A DNA stretch of 64,000 bases from Bremerella cremea. GTDB taxonomy: Bacteria > Planctomycetota > Planctomycetia > Pirellulales > Pirellulaceae. The first letter of the stretch is position 1. Every line of letters begins with the position of its first letter. The DNA lies in NCBI RefSeq assembly GCF_003335505.1, contig NZ_QPEX01000046.1, positions 310,001-374,000 on the forward strand, read 5' to 3'. The notes beneath the pieces are model-generated. The model saw only the letters and a program-made list of their open reading frames with translations. It ran no database searches and was not told where the DNA came from. Both the position numbers and the translations under genes were made by a program. This document shows, one piece after another, positions 9,256 to 17,415 of this stretch.

Positions 9256-10665
9256 ATGGCGGTTTCTCGTGTTTTGCTGGCGCTGTTTATTGCCGCGCCG
9301 ACAATGGCCCTGGCCGAAGAGCCCGTTGCTACTGCGTCGCCCCAAGTCAGCTACTACCGCGATGTCCGCCCAATTGTGCAAGCCAACTGCCAAGGCTGCC
9401 ACCAACCGGCAAAACGGGGTGGCGACTATTCCATGATCGATCACGCCCACCTTTTGGCCAGCGGCGAGTCCGGCTCTGCGGCGATCGTTCCTGGGAAGCC
9501 GACTGAAAGCTATCTGATCGAACTGATCACTCCGGTCGACGGACAAGCCGAAATGCCCCAAGGGAAAGCCCCACTCTCTGAAACCGATCGTCAGACAATC
9601 GCCCGCTGGATCGAGCAAGGAGCCCAAGACGACACGCCCAAGTCGGCCCAAGCAACCTACGACGCCGAGCATCCTCCCACCTATGTTCGCCCACCGGTGC
9701 TGACCAGCGTGGCGTTCTCGCCCGATGGCGAAACCTTGGCGGTCAGCGGCTTCCACGAAGTGATCCTGCAAAAAGCGGACGGCAGCGGCATGCAAGGGCG
9801 TTTAGTCGGTTTATCGCAGCGAATCGAATCGACTGCGTTTTCTCCCGATGGCAAGCAGTTGGCCGTCGCTGGCGGTTCGCCTGGTCGGCTGGGGGAACTG
9901 CAAATGTGGAACGTTGGAGATCAGCAGTTGGCCTACTCGATCCCCGTTTCGTACGACAGTGTCTACGGCGTGAGCTGGTCTCCTGATGGCAAACTGGTCG
10001 CGATTGGCTGCAGCGATAACTCGGTTCGTGGCTATGAAGCGGCGACCGGTAAACAGGTTTTCTTCAACGGAGCCCATGATGACTGGGCACTGGATACCGT
10101 CTTCTCAAAAGATGGCTCGCACTTGGTCTCGGTTGGTCGCGACATGGCCGTGAAGCTGTACGAAGTGAAGACGCAACGCTTTGTCGACAACGTCACCAGC
10201 ATCACCCCTGGCGCGCTCAAGGGAGGCATCAACGCGGTGGCTCGCTACCCGGGTGAAGATCAAGTGCTGATTGGCGGCGCCGATGGAATCCCCAAGCTTT
10301 ATCGCTTGTTCCGCGAAAAGGCCCGAAAGATCGGTGACGACTTCAACAAGATCAAAGACTTTCCCGAGATGCCTGGCCGCATCTACGATGTCGCGCTGAC
10401 TACCGACGCCAAAATCGCAGTCGCTTGCAGCAGCCTAGATGGGGCTGGCTTTGTTCATGTGTTCGATGTCGCAAGCGGCACCAAGCTACGAGAACTCGAA
10501 GGCCCCTTTCAAGCGATTTACTCGCTCAGCCTTTCGCCAGACAACAAGCAGATCGCCTCGGTCGGTTTCGACGGCCAAATCTTCCTGCACGATCTGGAAA
10601 CGGGCAAGAAGATCGGGCAATTTGCCGCCGTCCCCGTTTCGCCTCACACGGCCTCCACGAACTAA
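9256..10665 (+). CDS. Exported c-type cytochrome domain / WD40 repeat protein
   Basis: 469 residues: signal peptide (residues 1-20, ending TMALA), a planctomycete-type cytochrome c domain with heme motif CQGCH at about residue 45 and the KPTESYLIELI segment, then WD40-like repeats from about residue 150 to the end. The repeats are marked by the recurring FSPDG or WSPDG. Such proteins are typical of planctomycetes and act in the periplasm, but their substrates are unknown. It is followed after 29 bases by the PSCyt2-PSD1 gene, so the two are probably co-transcribed and functionally linked. Confidence 0.88.
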   Translation: MAVSRVLLALFIAAPTMALAEEPVATASPQVSYYRDVRPIVQANCQGCHQPAKRGGDYSMIDHAHLLASGESGSAAIVPGKPTESYLIELITPVDGQAEMPQGKAPLSETDRQTIARWIEQGAQDDTPKSAQATYDAEHPPTYVRPPVLTSVAFSPDGETLAVSGFHEVILQKADGSGMQGRLVGLSQRIESTAFSPDGKQLAVAGGSPGRLGELQMWNVGDQQLAYSIPVSYDSVYGVSWSPDGKLVAIGCSDNSVRGYEAATGKQVFFNGAHDDWALDTVFSKDGSHLVSVGRDMAVKLYEVKTQRFVDNVTSITPGALKGGINAVARYPGEDQVLIGGADGIPKLYRLFREKARKIGDDFNKIKDFPEMPGRIYDVALTTDAKIAVACSSLDGAGFVHVFDVASGTKLRELEGPFQAIYSLSLSPDNKQIASVGFDGQIFLHDLETGKKIGQFAAVPVSPHTASTN

Positions 10666-10694
10666 CCACACGTCTGACTAGGATTTTGAAGACC

Positions 10695-13600
10695 ATGTTT
10701 CCGAAAGTAGTTCTGGCCGGTCTGATGGTGGTTAGCTTCGCCCTTTCTGGCTTCGCCGAAGATGCCGCCAACACCATTCCTTCCGGCAAGAAAATCGAGA
10801 AGATCACCGTTTTTCCCGAGAAGCTGGTCCTGGAAGGCCCGTTCGCTTATGCCCAGGTTTTGCTTACCGCCCACCTGGATAGCGGCGAACAAGTCGATTT
10901 GACCCGGGCAGCCGAGTGCCTCGCCCCATCCCCCGCGATCACGATCACACCAGGTGGGCTCGTCTCGCCGGTTGCCGATGCCCAGGGAGAACTGGTTTTT
11001 CGCGTTGCCGGGCAAGAAATAAAAATTCCGTTCGAGGTAAAAGATTCGCACGCCGACTATCAAGCCGACTTCATCCGCGACGTAACCCCAGCGATGAGCA
11101 AAATGGGCTGCAACGCCGGCACTTGCCACGGGGCGAAAGATGGCAAGAACGGCTTCAAGCTTTCGCTACGTGGTTACGATCCGCTGTACGACCATCGGGC
11201 GTTGGTCGACGACGTCGCCGGTCGCCGTTTCAACCGCGCGGTGCCAGAACAAAGCCTCATGCTGCTGAAAACCACCGGCGTCGTGCCCCACGTCGGAGGC
11301 TCGCTCACCCAGCCTGGCGAACGCCATTACGAGATTCTCGAGAACTGGATCGCTGGCGGCGTGCAGTTAGATCTCGATTCTCCGAAGGTCGCCAAGATCG
11401 ATCTCTACCCCCAGAACCCAACCGTCCCTCTGCCCGGCATGACGCAGCAGTTCGCCGTTTATGCCACGCTCACCAATGGCAAGGTACTCGACGTGACCGC
11501 TGATTCATTCATCAGCAGCGGCGATATTGAAGTCGCGACGGCGGACGAGCAAGGCGTTTTGCAGCTACTGCGTCGTGGCGAAGCCCCGGTGCTGGCTCGC
11601 TTCGACGGGGCCTACGACGCCACCACGGTTACCGTGATGGGGGACCGCACAGGTTTCGAGTGGGACGACCAGCCGCAGTACAACTATATCGACGAGTTCG
11701 TCGATCAAAAGCTGCAACGCGTGAAGGTCCAATCGTCTGGTCTTTGCACCGACGACCAATTCGTCCGCCGGCTATACCTAGACCTGACTGGTCTTCCTCC
11801 TACGGCCGATCAAGTCCGCAGCTTCCTCACCGATTCGCGTCCCTCGCCAGAAAAGCGAAATGCGTTGATCGACGAGCTAATCGGCAGCGGCCCTTACGTA
11901 GAATACTGGACCAACAAGTGGTGCGACTTGCTTCAGGTAAATCAAAAGTACCTGGGCGATCCTGGCGTGCATGCGCTACGTAACTGGGTCAAGAACGCCG
12001 TCGCTTCAAACATGCCGTACGATCAGATGGTTCACGAAATCTTGACCGCTTCCGGCTCGACTCTCGATCACCCGGCCAGTGCCTACTACAAGATTCTCCG
12101 CACGCCCGAAGACACGATGGAGAACACCACGCAGCTTTTCCTGGCGGTTCGCTTCAATTGCAACAAGTGCCACGACCATCCTTTTGAACGCTGGACACAG
12201 AACCAATATTACCACCTGTCTGCTTACTTCGCCCAAGTGGGACGGAAGGAAGACAAACGCTTCGCTGGGCAAAAAATTGGGGGCTCGGCAGTCGAAGGGG
12301 CCACGCCGCTAGTCGAAGTGATTTACGATACCGGCAGCGGCGAAGTGAAGCACCTTTTGACTGGTAAGGTCTCGGAGCCCCAGTTCCCCTATCAGGCCGA
12401 TCTGGCCGAAACCCAAGACTCGCGCCGTGAAGAACTGGCCGACTGGATCACGGATCCCAACAACCAATACTTCGCCTCCAGTTACGTCAATCGTTTATGG
12501 GGCTATTTGCTGGGGCGGGGCATCATCGAGCCAATCGATGACATCCGCGCTGGCAACCCACCAACCAATCCTCAACTACTAGCCGCTCTGACCCAGAGCT
12601 TCGTAGATAGCGGCTTCGACACGCGGCACATCCTGCGCGAGATCTGCCGGTCGCGTGTTTATCAGCAGTCGATCGCCACCAACCGCTGGAACGAAGATGA
12701 CGGTATCAACTTCTCGCACGCCGTGCCTCGCCGCCTGCCAGCCGAAGTCCTCTTCGATTCCATTCACCAAGTCACCGGCAGCAGCTACAAATTGCCCCAG
12801 CTTCCCTCTGGTTTCCGCGCCGCTCAATTGCCGGGCTCTGAAGCTAACATTCCGTTTCTGGACGACTTCGGTCGACCGGCGCGGGAAAGTTCGTGCGAAT
12901 GCGAACGAGCCACCGGCGTGATGCTGGGCCCCGTGATGAAGCTGGTCAACGGCCCGGTGATCAACAACGCCATCTCCGACAGCAACAATGCGTTAGTCAA
13001 GCTCGCGCAAGAAACGCCTGACGATGCGGCGTTAATCGACGAAATCTTCCTCCGCTTCTTAGGCCGACACCCTAGTGAAGAAGAAACGAAGCTGGGCATT
13101 GATCTGCTAAATCAGCCAACGCCAGATCTAGGCATCGCCGAACAAGCTTACAACAGCCGGCGCGAAGCCTTGCTGGCCAAAATGCCGCAGTGGGAACAAG
13201 CACTTAGCCGAGTGGCTCGTTGGACGCCGCTGAAGCTAGTTTCCGGCAGTTCTCGTGCTGGGGCCAACTTTACTCAGCGCGACGACCAATCGGTTCTGGT
13301 TTCAGGGCCGCTCGACAAAGATCTGTACGAAGTGGTATTCGACCTGCCGGAAGGACCCCTGACTGGAATTCGCCTGGAAGCGTTGCCGGACGACAGCTTG
13401 CCGGCGAAGGGACCAGGCCGCGCAGCCAACGGCAACTTCGTACTCCACGAACTGACCGCCGAACTGCGTCTGGCGGACGGTAGTCAGGGCCCAGCAGTCA
13501 AGCTGGGCCGCGCCGAAGCGACCTTCTCGCAAACTAACTGGGACGTACGCGGCGCAGTCGATGGCAACCTTGGCAGCGGCTGGGCGGTCAGCCCTCGCTT

Positions 13601-13994
13601 TGGCGAAAAGCACACGGCGTTGTTTGAATTGGAAGAAGACATCACCGTTCCCGCTGGGGCTAAGTTAGTCGTTCGCATGGACCAGCAGTACCAGGACAGC
13701 AAGCATCTGCTGGGCTGCTTCCGCTTGGCGGCGACCGCCAGCGAACGCCCAGTGCGGCTGGAAAGCAACGTCCCTGCGGACATTCGCGAAATCGTCGGCA
13801 AGCCAGCCGACCAGCGAAGTGCTGCCGAACAGCAAAAGTTGCTCACGAGCTACCTTGCCGAAGACGCTCCCCTGAAAGAACTGGAAGCCAACCTCAAGCA
13901 AGCCCAAATGCTCGACTCCAATCGACGCCTAGCAGGCCTGCAAGACTTGGCTTGGGCACTGATCAACAGCCCGGCCTTCTTGTTCAATCGTTAA
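10695..13994 (+). CDS. Exported PSCyt2/PSD1 (DUF1549-DUF1553) planctomycete protein
   Basis: 1099 residues with a signal peptide (MFPKVVLAGLMVVSFALSG). After a bacterial Ig-like region comes the conserved CNAGTCHG segment near residue 139, then the DUF1549 block with RRLYLDLTGLPPT, a CNKCHDHPFE motif (CxxCH) near residue 490, and DUF1553 with YVNRLWGYLLGRG and PRRLPAEVLFDS. The frame is open to 10425, but that start overlaps the previous gene; ATG 10695 is directly followed by a signal peptide. The domains are characteristic of planctomycetes and often occur near sulfatases or polysaccharide genes. The DUF1501 gene that commonly follows is absent here. Biochemical function is unknown. Confidence 0.88.
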   Translation: MFPKVVLAGLMVVSFALSGFAEDAANTIPSGKKIEKITVFPEKLVLEGPFAYAQVLLTAHLDSGEQVDLTRAAECLAPSPAITITPGGLVSPVADAQGELVFRVAGQEIKIPFEVKDSHADYQADFIRDVTPAMSKMGCNAGTCHGAKDGKNGFKLSLRGYDPLYDHRALVDDVAGRRFNRAVPEQSLMLLKTTGVVPHVGGSLTQPGERHYEILENWIAGGVQLDLDSPKVAKIDLYPQNPTVPLPGMTQQFAVYATLTNGKVLDVTADSFISSGDIEVATADEQGVLQLLRRGEAPVLARFDGAYDATTVTVMGDRTGFEWDDQPQYNYIDEFVDQKLQRVKVQSSGLCTDDQFVRRLYLDLTGLPPTADQVRSFLTDSRPSPEKRNALIDELIGSGPYVEYWTNKWCDLLQVNQKYLGDPGVHALRNWVKNAVASNMPYDQMVHEILTASGSTLDHPASAYYKILRTPEDTMENTTQLFLAVRFNCNKCHDHPFERWTQNQYYHLSAYFAQVGRKEDKRFAGQKIGGSAVEGATPLVEVIYDTGSGEVKHLLTGKVSEPQFPYQADLAETQDSRREELADWITDPNNQYFASSYVNRLWGYLLGRGIIEPIDDIRAGNPPTNPQLLAALTQSFVDSGFDTRHILREICRSRVYQQSIATNRWNEDDGINFSHAVPRRLPAEVLFDSIHQVTGSSYKLPQLPSGFRAAQLPGSEANIPFLDDFGRPARESSCECERATGVMLGPVMKLVNGPVINNAISDSNNALVKLAQETPDDAALIDEIFLRFLGRHPSEEETKLGIDLLNQPTPDLGIAEQAYNSRREALLAKMPQWEQALSRVARWTPLKLVSGSSRAGANFTQRDDQSVLVSGPLDKDLYEVVFDLPEGPLTGIRLEALPDDSLPAKGPGRAANGNFVLHELTAELRLADGSQGPAVKLGRAEATFSQTNWDVRGAVDGNLGSGWAVSPRFGEKHTALFELEEDITVPAGAKLVVRMDQQYQDSKHLLGCFRLAATASERPVRLESNVPADIREIVGKPADQRSAAEQQKLLTSYLAEDAPLKELEANLKQAQMLDSNRRLAGLQDLAWALINSPAFLFNR

Positions 13995-14154
13995 ATGGGC
14001 GCAGCAAACCACGGCCCGGTTTCCACTCAAAGGAAGGGGGCCGGGCGATTCTCCTCTATCGGCGGGTCTGCTGGTCTGCCAAAATCGACGCGTTAATAGC
14101 GGGAAACCTTTTGCGGTTTCGAGCGGTACTAACTGTAACAAAGCCAACCGCCCC

Positions 14155-15042
14155 ATGCTGAAAACGTACGATTTAACCAAGAAATACGGCAAATTCCTGG
14201 CTCTCGATCATGCCAACATCGAGGTTGCCGAGGGAGAATGTTGCGGCGTTCTTGGGCCGAACGGGGCTGGAAAATCGACCCTGTTTCGCTTGCTAATGGG
14301 TTTTCTGCGTCCCACCCACGGCCAAGCCACCATTGGCGGCAAAGACTGCCAGCACGAGAAAGTCGCCGTCCACAGCTTGGTCTCGTACCTGCCTGGCGAT
14401 GTCCGTCTGTTCGGTGAAATGAAAGGGCGGGACGTTCTCGAATTCTTTGCCGACATCCACCCGCGCGGCAATCGCGAACGTTCGTACGCCACGGCCAAAC
14501 GGTTAGATCTCGATATCACTCGCCGCGTTGGCTACATGAGCACCGGCATGCGGCAGAAGCTGGGGCTTTCCATTGCCCTGGCAACCGATGCCCCAATGCT
14601 CATCATGGACGAACCCACCACTAGCCTCGATCCCAACGTCCGGGCCGAAGTCATTCGCATGATCGGCGAAGCCCACAAGTCAGGTCGCACGGTGGTTATC
14701 TGTTCGCACGTGTTGTCCGAAATCGAGGATATCTGCAATCGGGCCATTATCATGCGGCAAGGGCACGTGGTTCACGATCAAAACCTGGAAGACCTCGCCC
14801 GGCGGCATGCCGTAACCTTTCAACTCGCGCAGCCGCTGCCTAGCGTGCCAGATAATCTTCGCGATCGTATCGCCAACATTCGCCAAACCGAAGGCTCTTT
14901 CAGCCTCGAAACGGATGGAGATTTACGCGACGTCATGGCCTGGCTTGCCCAGCTTCCACTCAGCAACATGAAAGCCCAACGCTTAGGGCTGCGCGAAGTT
15001 TACGACCGCTATCATGCCCCCGAAAGCGAGCAGGCCGCATGA
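14155..15042 (+). CDS. ABC transporter ATP-binding protein
   Basis: 295 residues with Walker A GPNGAGKST (about 34-42), Walker B LIMDEPTTSLDP, the H-loop SHVLSEIE, and a C-terminal extension of about 80 residues as in ABC-2 type exporters. The signature motif is the variant STGMRQK instead of LSGGQ, which is common in this subfamily. Its stop overlaps the start of the permease gene by four bases (ATGA), showing translational coupling. The transported substrate cannot be deduced. Confidence 0.92.
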   Translation: MLKTYDLTKKYGKFLALDHANIEVAEGECCGVLGPNGAGKSTLFRLLMGFLRPTHGQATIGGKDCQHEKVAVHSLVSYLPGDVRLFGEMKGRDVLEFFADIHPRGNRERSYATAKRLDLDITRRVGYMSTGMRQKLGLSIALATDAPMLIMDEPTTSLDPNVRAEVIRMIGEAHKSGRTVVICSHVLSEIEDICNRAIIMRQGHVVHDQNLEDLARRHAVTFQLAQPLPSVPDNLRDRIANIRQTEGSFSLETDGDLRDVMAWLAQLPLSNMKAQRLGLREVYDRYHAPESEQAA

Positions 15043-16013
15043 CTTTGGCAATGTTACGACAAGTGTGGCGAGAATCACGCTGGCTGATGCTCGGCTGCTC
15101 GCTGGTGCTGTTCATTTTCTGTTGGATTCGCGTCTGGCTGGTCGGGCGCATCGACATGAGCCGCTTCCAGGGCATCTTAGAAATCTTACGGCCAGAGTTC
15201 GAAAACTTCTCGCCGGTCGACTTCGAGCAAGCTCTCACTTACCCAGGCCGCGTGGCGTTCACCTTCACTGAACCGATGGTCGTTTTCATGATCGTCATTT
15301 GGGGCATTGCCCGCGGCAGCGATGCCGTCAGCGGCCCCCTCGGGCGCGGAACGATGGAGATGATGCTCTCGCAACCGGTCAGCCGCTTTCGATACATGCT
15401 GTGCAAGAACATCATCACGTTTGCCGGAGCGTTGGCGATTGCCGCTAGTGCTTGGGCGGGCATGGCTTGCAGCATCGAGACCACCTCGGTTAAACGAGAA
15501 AACCAGCCGATCAAAATGCAGATCCCGCTGGTGAAAATCGAAGTCGCGATTCCTTTCACCCGCGATGCCAACGCCCCGCAGCGCATGCCGCTGTCGGACT
15601 TTGTCGACAAAGAAGACATGCTCGCCTCGGCACTCGACCTGATGGCCCTGGGGATTTTCTTTGGGGGCTTCACCACGCTGATGTCGGCCTGGGATCAATA
15701 TCGCTGGCGAACAATCGCGATTGCCACCGGTTTTCTTATCGCCCAACTACTTTTGCGAGTCATGTCGCTTTCGATCGAAGACATGGCCTGGCTGAAGTAC
15801 ACGACGATCTTTTCGCTATACGAACCGGAAGTCTTGGTCAGCTATGCCGTTCATCAGCGTGGGGCCGAATGGAGCTTTTGGTTTCATCCCACGCCAGAAA
15901 CCTGGAAGCTAGGCGGACTGGCCTACATCAGCATCCTCAGCGGTGGCGGGCTGGCAGGCTTTGGCCTGGCGACCTGGATTTTTTGTCGACGCGACTTGCC
16001 TGCCCCGGTATAA
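15039..16013 (+). CDS. ABC-2 type transporter permease
   Basis: 324 residues, with about six hydrophobic segments: near 15-35, 75-95, 130-148, 205-225, 230-250 and 295-315. The middle part carries an extracytoplasmic stretch of about 60 residues (VKRENQPIKMQIPL and onward). It overlaps the ATPase gene by four bases, so the two form a simple exporter. Similar ATPase/permease pairs export drugs, lipids or copper-handling factors; nothing here decides among these. Confidence 0.85.
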   Translation: MTLAMLRQVWRESRWLMLGCSLVLFIFCWIRVWLVGRIDMSRFQGILEILRPEFENFSPVDFEQALTYPGRVAFTFTEPMVVFMIVIWGIARGSDAVSGPLGRGTMEMMLSQPVSRFRYMLCKNIITFAGALAIAASAWAGMACSIETTSVKRENQPIKMQIPLVKIEVAIPFTRDANAPQRMPLSDFVDKEDMLASALDLMALGIFFGGFTTLMSAWDQYRWRTIAIATGFLIAQLLLRVMSLSIEDMAWLKYTTIFSLYEPEVLVSYAVHQRGAEWSFWFHPTPETWKLGGLAYISILSGGGLAGFGLATWIFCRRDLPAPV

Positions 16014-16140
16014 ACGTGGCCACAGAACATAGCAGCTACTCGCTAGAAAAAGCTCGCCAGCGAACAGCAAGATGCCGACATGGCGAAAACAGACGAACCC
16101 ACGCCTGGCCCCACATCCGAACGGCAGAGCCATGAAAAAA

Positions 16141-16167
16141 GCCACATGAAAATCATGTGGCTTTTTT
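16141..16167. terminator. Bidirectional rho-independent terminator
   Basis: A perfect 9-base stem (gccacatga / tcatgtggc) with an AAA loop, flanked by six A on the left and six T on the right. It can end transcription from the ABC permease on the plus strand and from the tRNA-Arg on the minus strand. Confidence 0.9.
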
Positions 16168-16178
16168 GTAATGCAAAG

Positions 16179-16251
16179 TACGGGAGGAGGGACTCGAACC
16201 CCCAACCCTCGGTTCCGAAGACCGATGCTCTATCCATTGAGCTACTCCCGC
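16179..16251 (-). tRNA. tRNA-Arg (anticodon TCG)
   Basis: 73 bases fold as a standard cloverleaf: acceptor GCGGGAG / CTCCCGT (closed by a G-T pair), D stem GCTC/GAGC, anticodon stem TCGGT/ACCGA around loop CTTCGGA (anticodon TCG), and T arm with TTCGAGT. The discriminator is A and CCA is not encoded. It reads CGN arginine codons, chiefly CGA. A hairpin terminator lies directly downstream. Confidence 0.93.
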
Positions 16252-16461
16252 TTGCAAGTGCGGTAATTTGCAGATGATACCATTTTCGCGATTCACCGCA
16301 ACTATGGCAGCAGACACTTATGGTCCGTTGCTGGTTCGCTAGTAGCTGCTAAGATGTGCAACCTGCACACTACTCGCGAAATGCCCCCATCTGAGGCATA
16401 ATAAAGGCGGTAACCATTTGCCGCGAACCCCATCGCTTCCCGAGCAGAACTCTTCAAGTCT

Positions 16462-17151
16462 ATGGCTAGCATCACGTTGCGTATTATTGACGGCGCCGAC
16501 CGGGGGGCGGTTTACGAAGAGTTGGAGACGCCGGTTTCCATTGGGCGGGAAGAAGGCAATACGCTGCAGCTGAAGGATGATCGCGTCAGCCGTTTTCACC
16601 TGAAGATTCAGGAAGATCACGGCAAGATTGTGCTGACCGATCTGGAAAGCACCAACGGCACCCGCGTTAATGGCGAAGATGTTCACCTAAGAATCTTGCG
16701 GCATGGAGACATGATCCAAGTCGGGCGCTCGGTCATTATCTACGGTTCCGAAAAACAAATTGCCGTCCGTCTAGCTGCCTTGCGTAAGCAGCAAGAGGCC
16801 CAGAATGGTGATCTTCCCGCAGAGGATCGCACCTCTGGCCCTGGTGAATCACCCGATGCCGAGTCGTCGCTCGAGTTCGAGTTGAATTGGAACGCCCAAC
16901 AAGACGACCTGCAAGCGGCCATTTACTCGCTGCAACCACCCGAGTTGCCGGAACGCCTCAGCCCGGCCCAAGCCGCACAGCTCGCTGAACTCATGGACTA
17001 CATCCACATTCGTTTGCGGCATCTGCTGGTCAGCGTAGAAGTGAATGAACGGACCGAGAGCGTCGTGCTAGAAATGCGCGAGTGGCAAAGCCTGCTCGAC
17101 CTACAAGCCCGCTTGGCCGTGCTGCTGCGAAGCATCGGCGAGCCTGAATAA
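16462..17151 (+). CDS. FHA domain protein
   Basis: 229 residues. The N-terminal 95 form a forkhead-associated domain with the expected SIGREEGNTLQL, RVSRFHLKI and STNGTRVNG motifs (Gly-Arg, Ser-x-x-His, Asn-Gly), which binds phosphothreonine peptides. The rest is a Pro/Gln-rich linker followed by a helical C-terminal region (LMDYIHIRLRHLLVSVEV) without a recognised domain. There is no membrane segment, so it is probably cytoplasmic. No Ser/Thr kinase lies nearby. Confidence 0.88.
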   Translation: MASITLRIIDGADRGAVYEELETPVSIGREEGNTLQLKDDRVSRFHLKIQEDHGKIVLTDLESTNGTRVNGEDVHLRILRHGDMIQVGRSVIIYGSEKQIAVRLAALRKQQEAQNGDLPAEDRTSGPGESPDAESSLEFELNWNAQQDDLQAAIYSLQPPELPERLSPAQAAQLAELMDYIHIRLRHLLVSVEVNERTESVVLEMREWQSLLDLQARLAVLLRSIGEPE

Positions 17152-17204
17152 GCCCTCTTCTGCTGCCACCTTATCTCATGCATTCCCACCATCCGTAGGG
17201 TCCA

Positions 17205-17261
17205 CTGCGCGGACCGAAAAACATCTTTCTCAATCAAAGCCAAGGCAAAAGGTCCGCGCAG
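17205..17261. repeat. Inverted repeat upstream of dnaE
   Basis: A perfect 11-base inverted repeat (ctgcgcggacc at 17205-17215; ggtccgcgcag at 17251-17261) separated by 35 bases, between the FHA gene and dnaE. No T-run follows. It may be a terminator-like structure or a dispersed palindromic element. Confidence 0.55.
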
Positions 17262-17415
17262 CGAAGCCGACGTGTTGTTTCATCTTTTGTGGCGAGCGTG
17301 ACTTAGGTCTTTCGGTTTTCATTCTTCGCCAACGTGATAGAATCGTGGCGTTGATGATTCTTCTTGCTGCGGCAGTCTAACTTTGCTGCGGCCTAGTCCA
17401 GGGAGCGGAGCCTGA

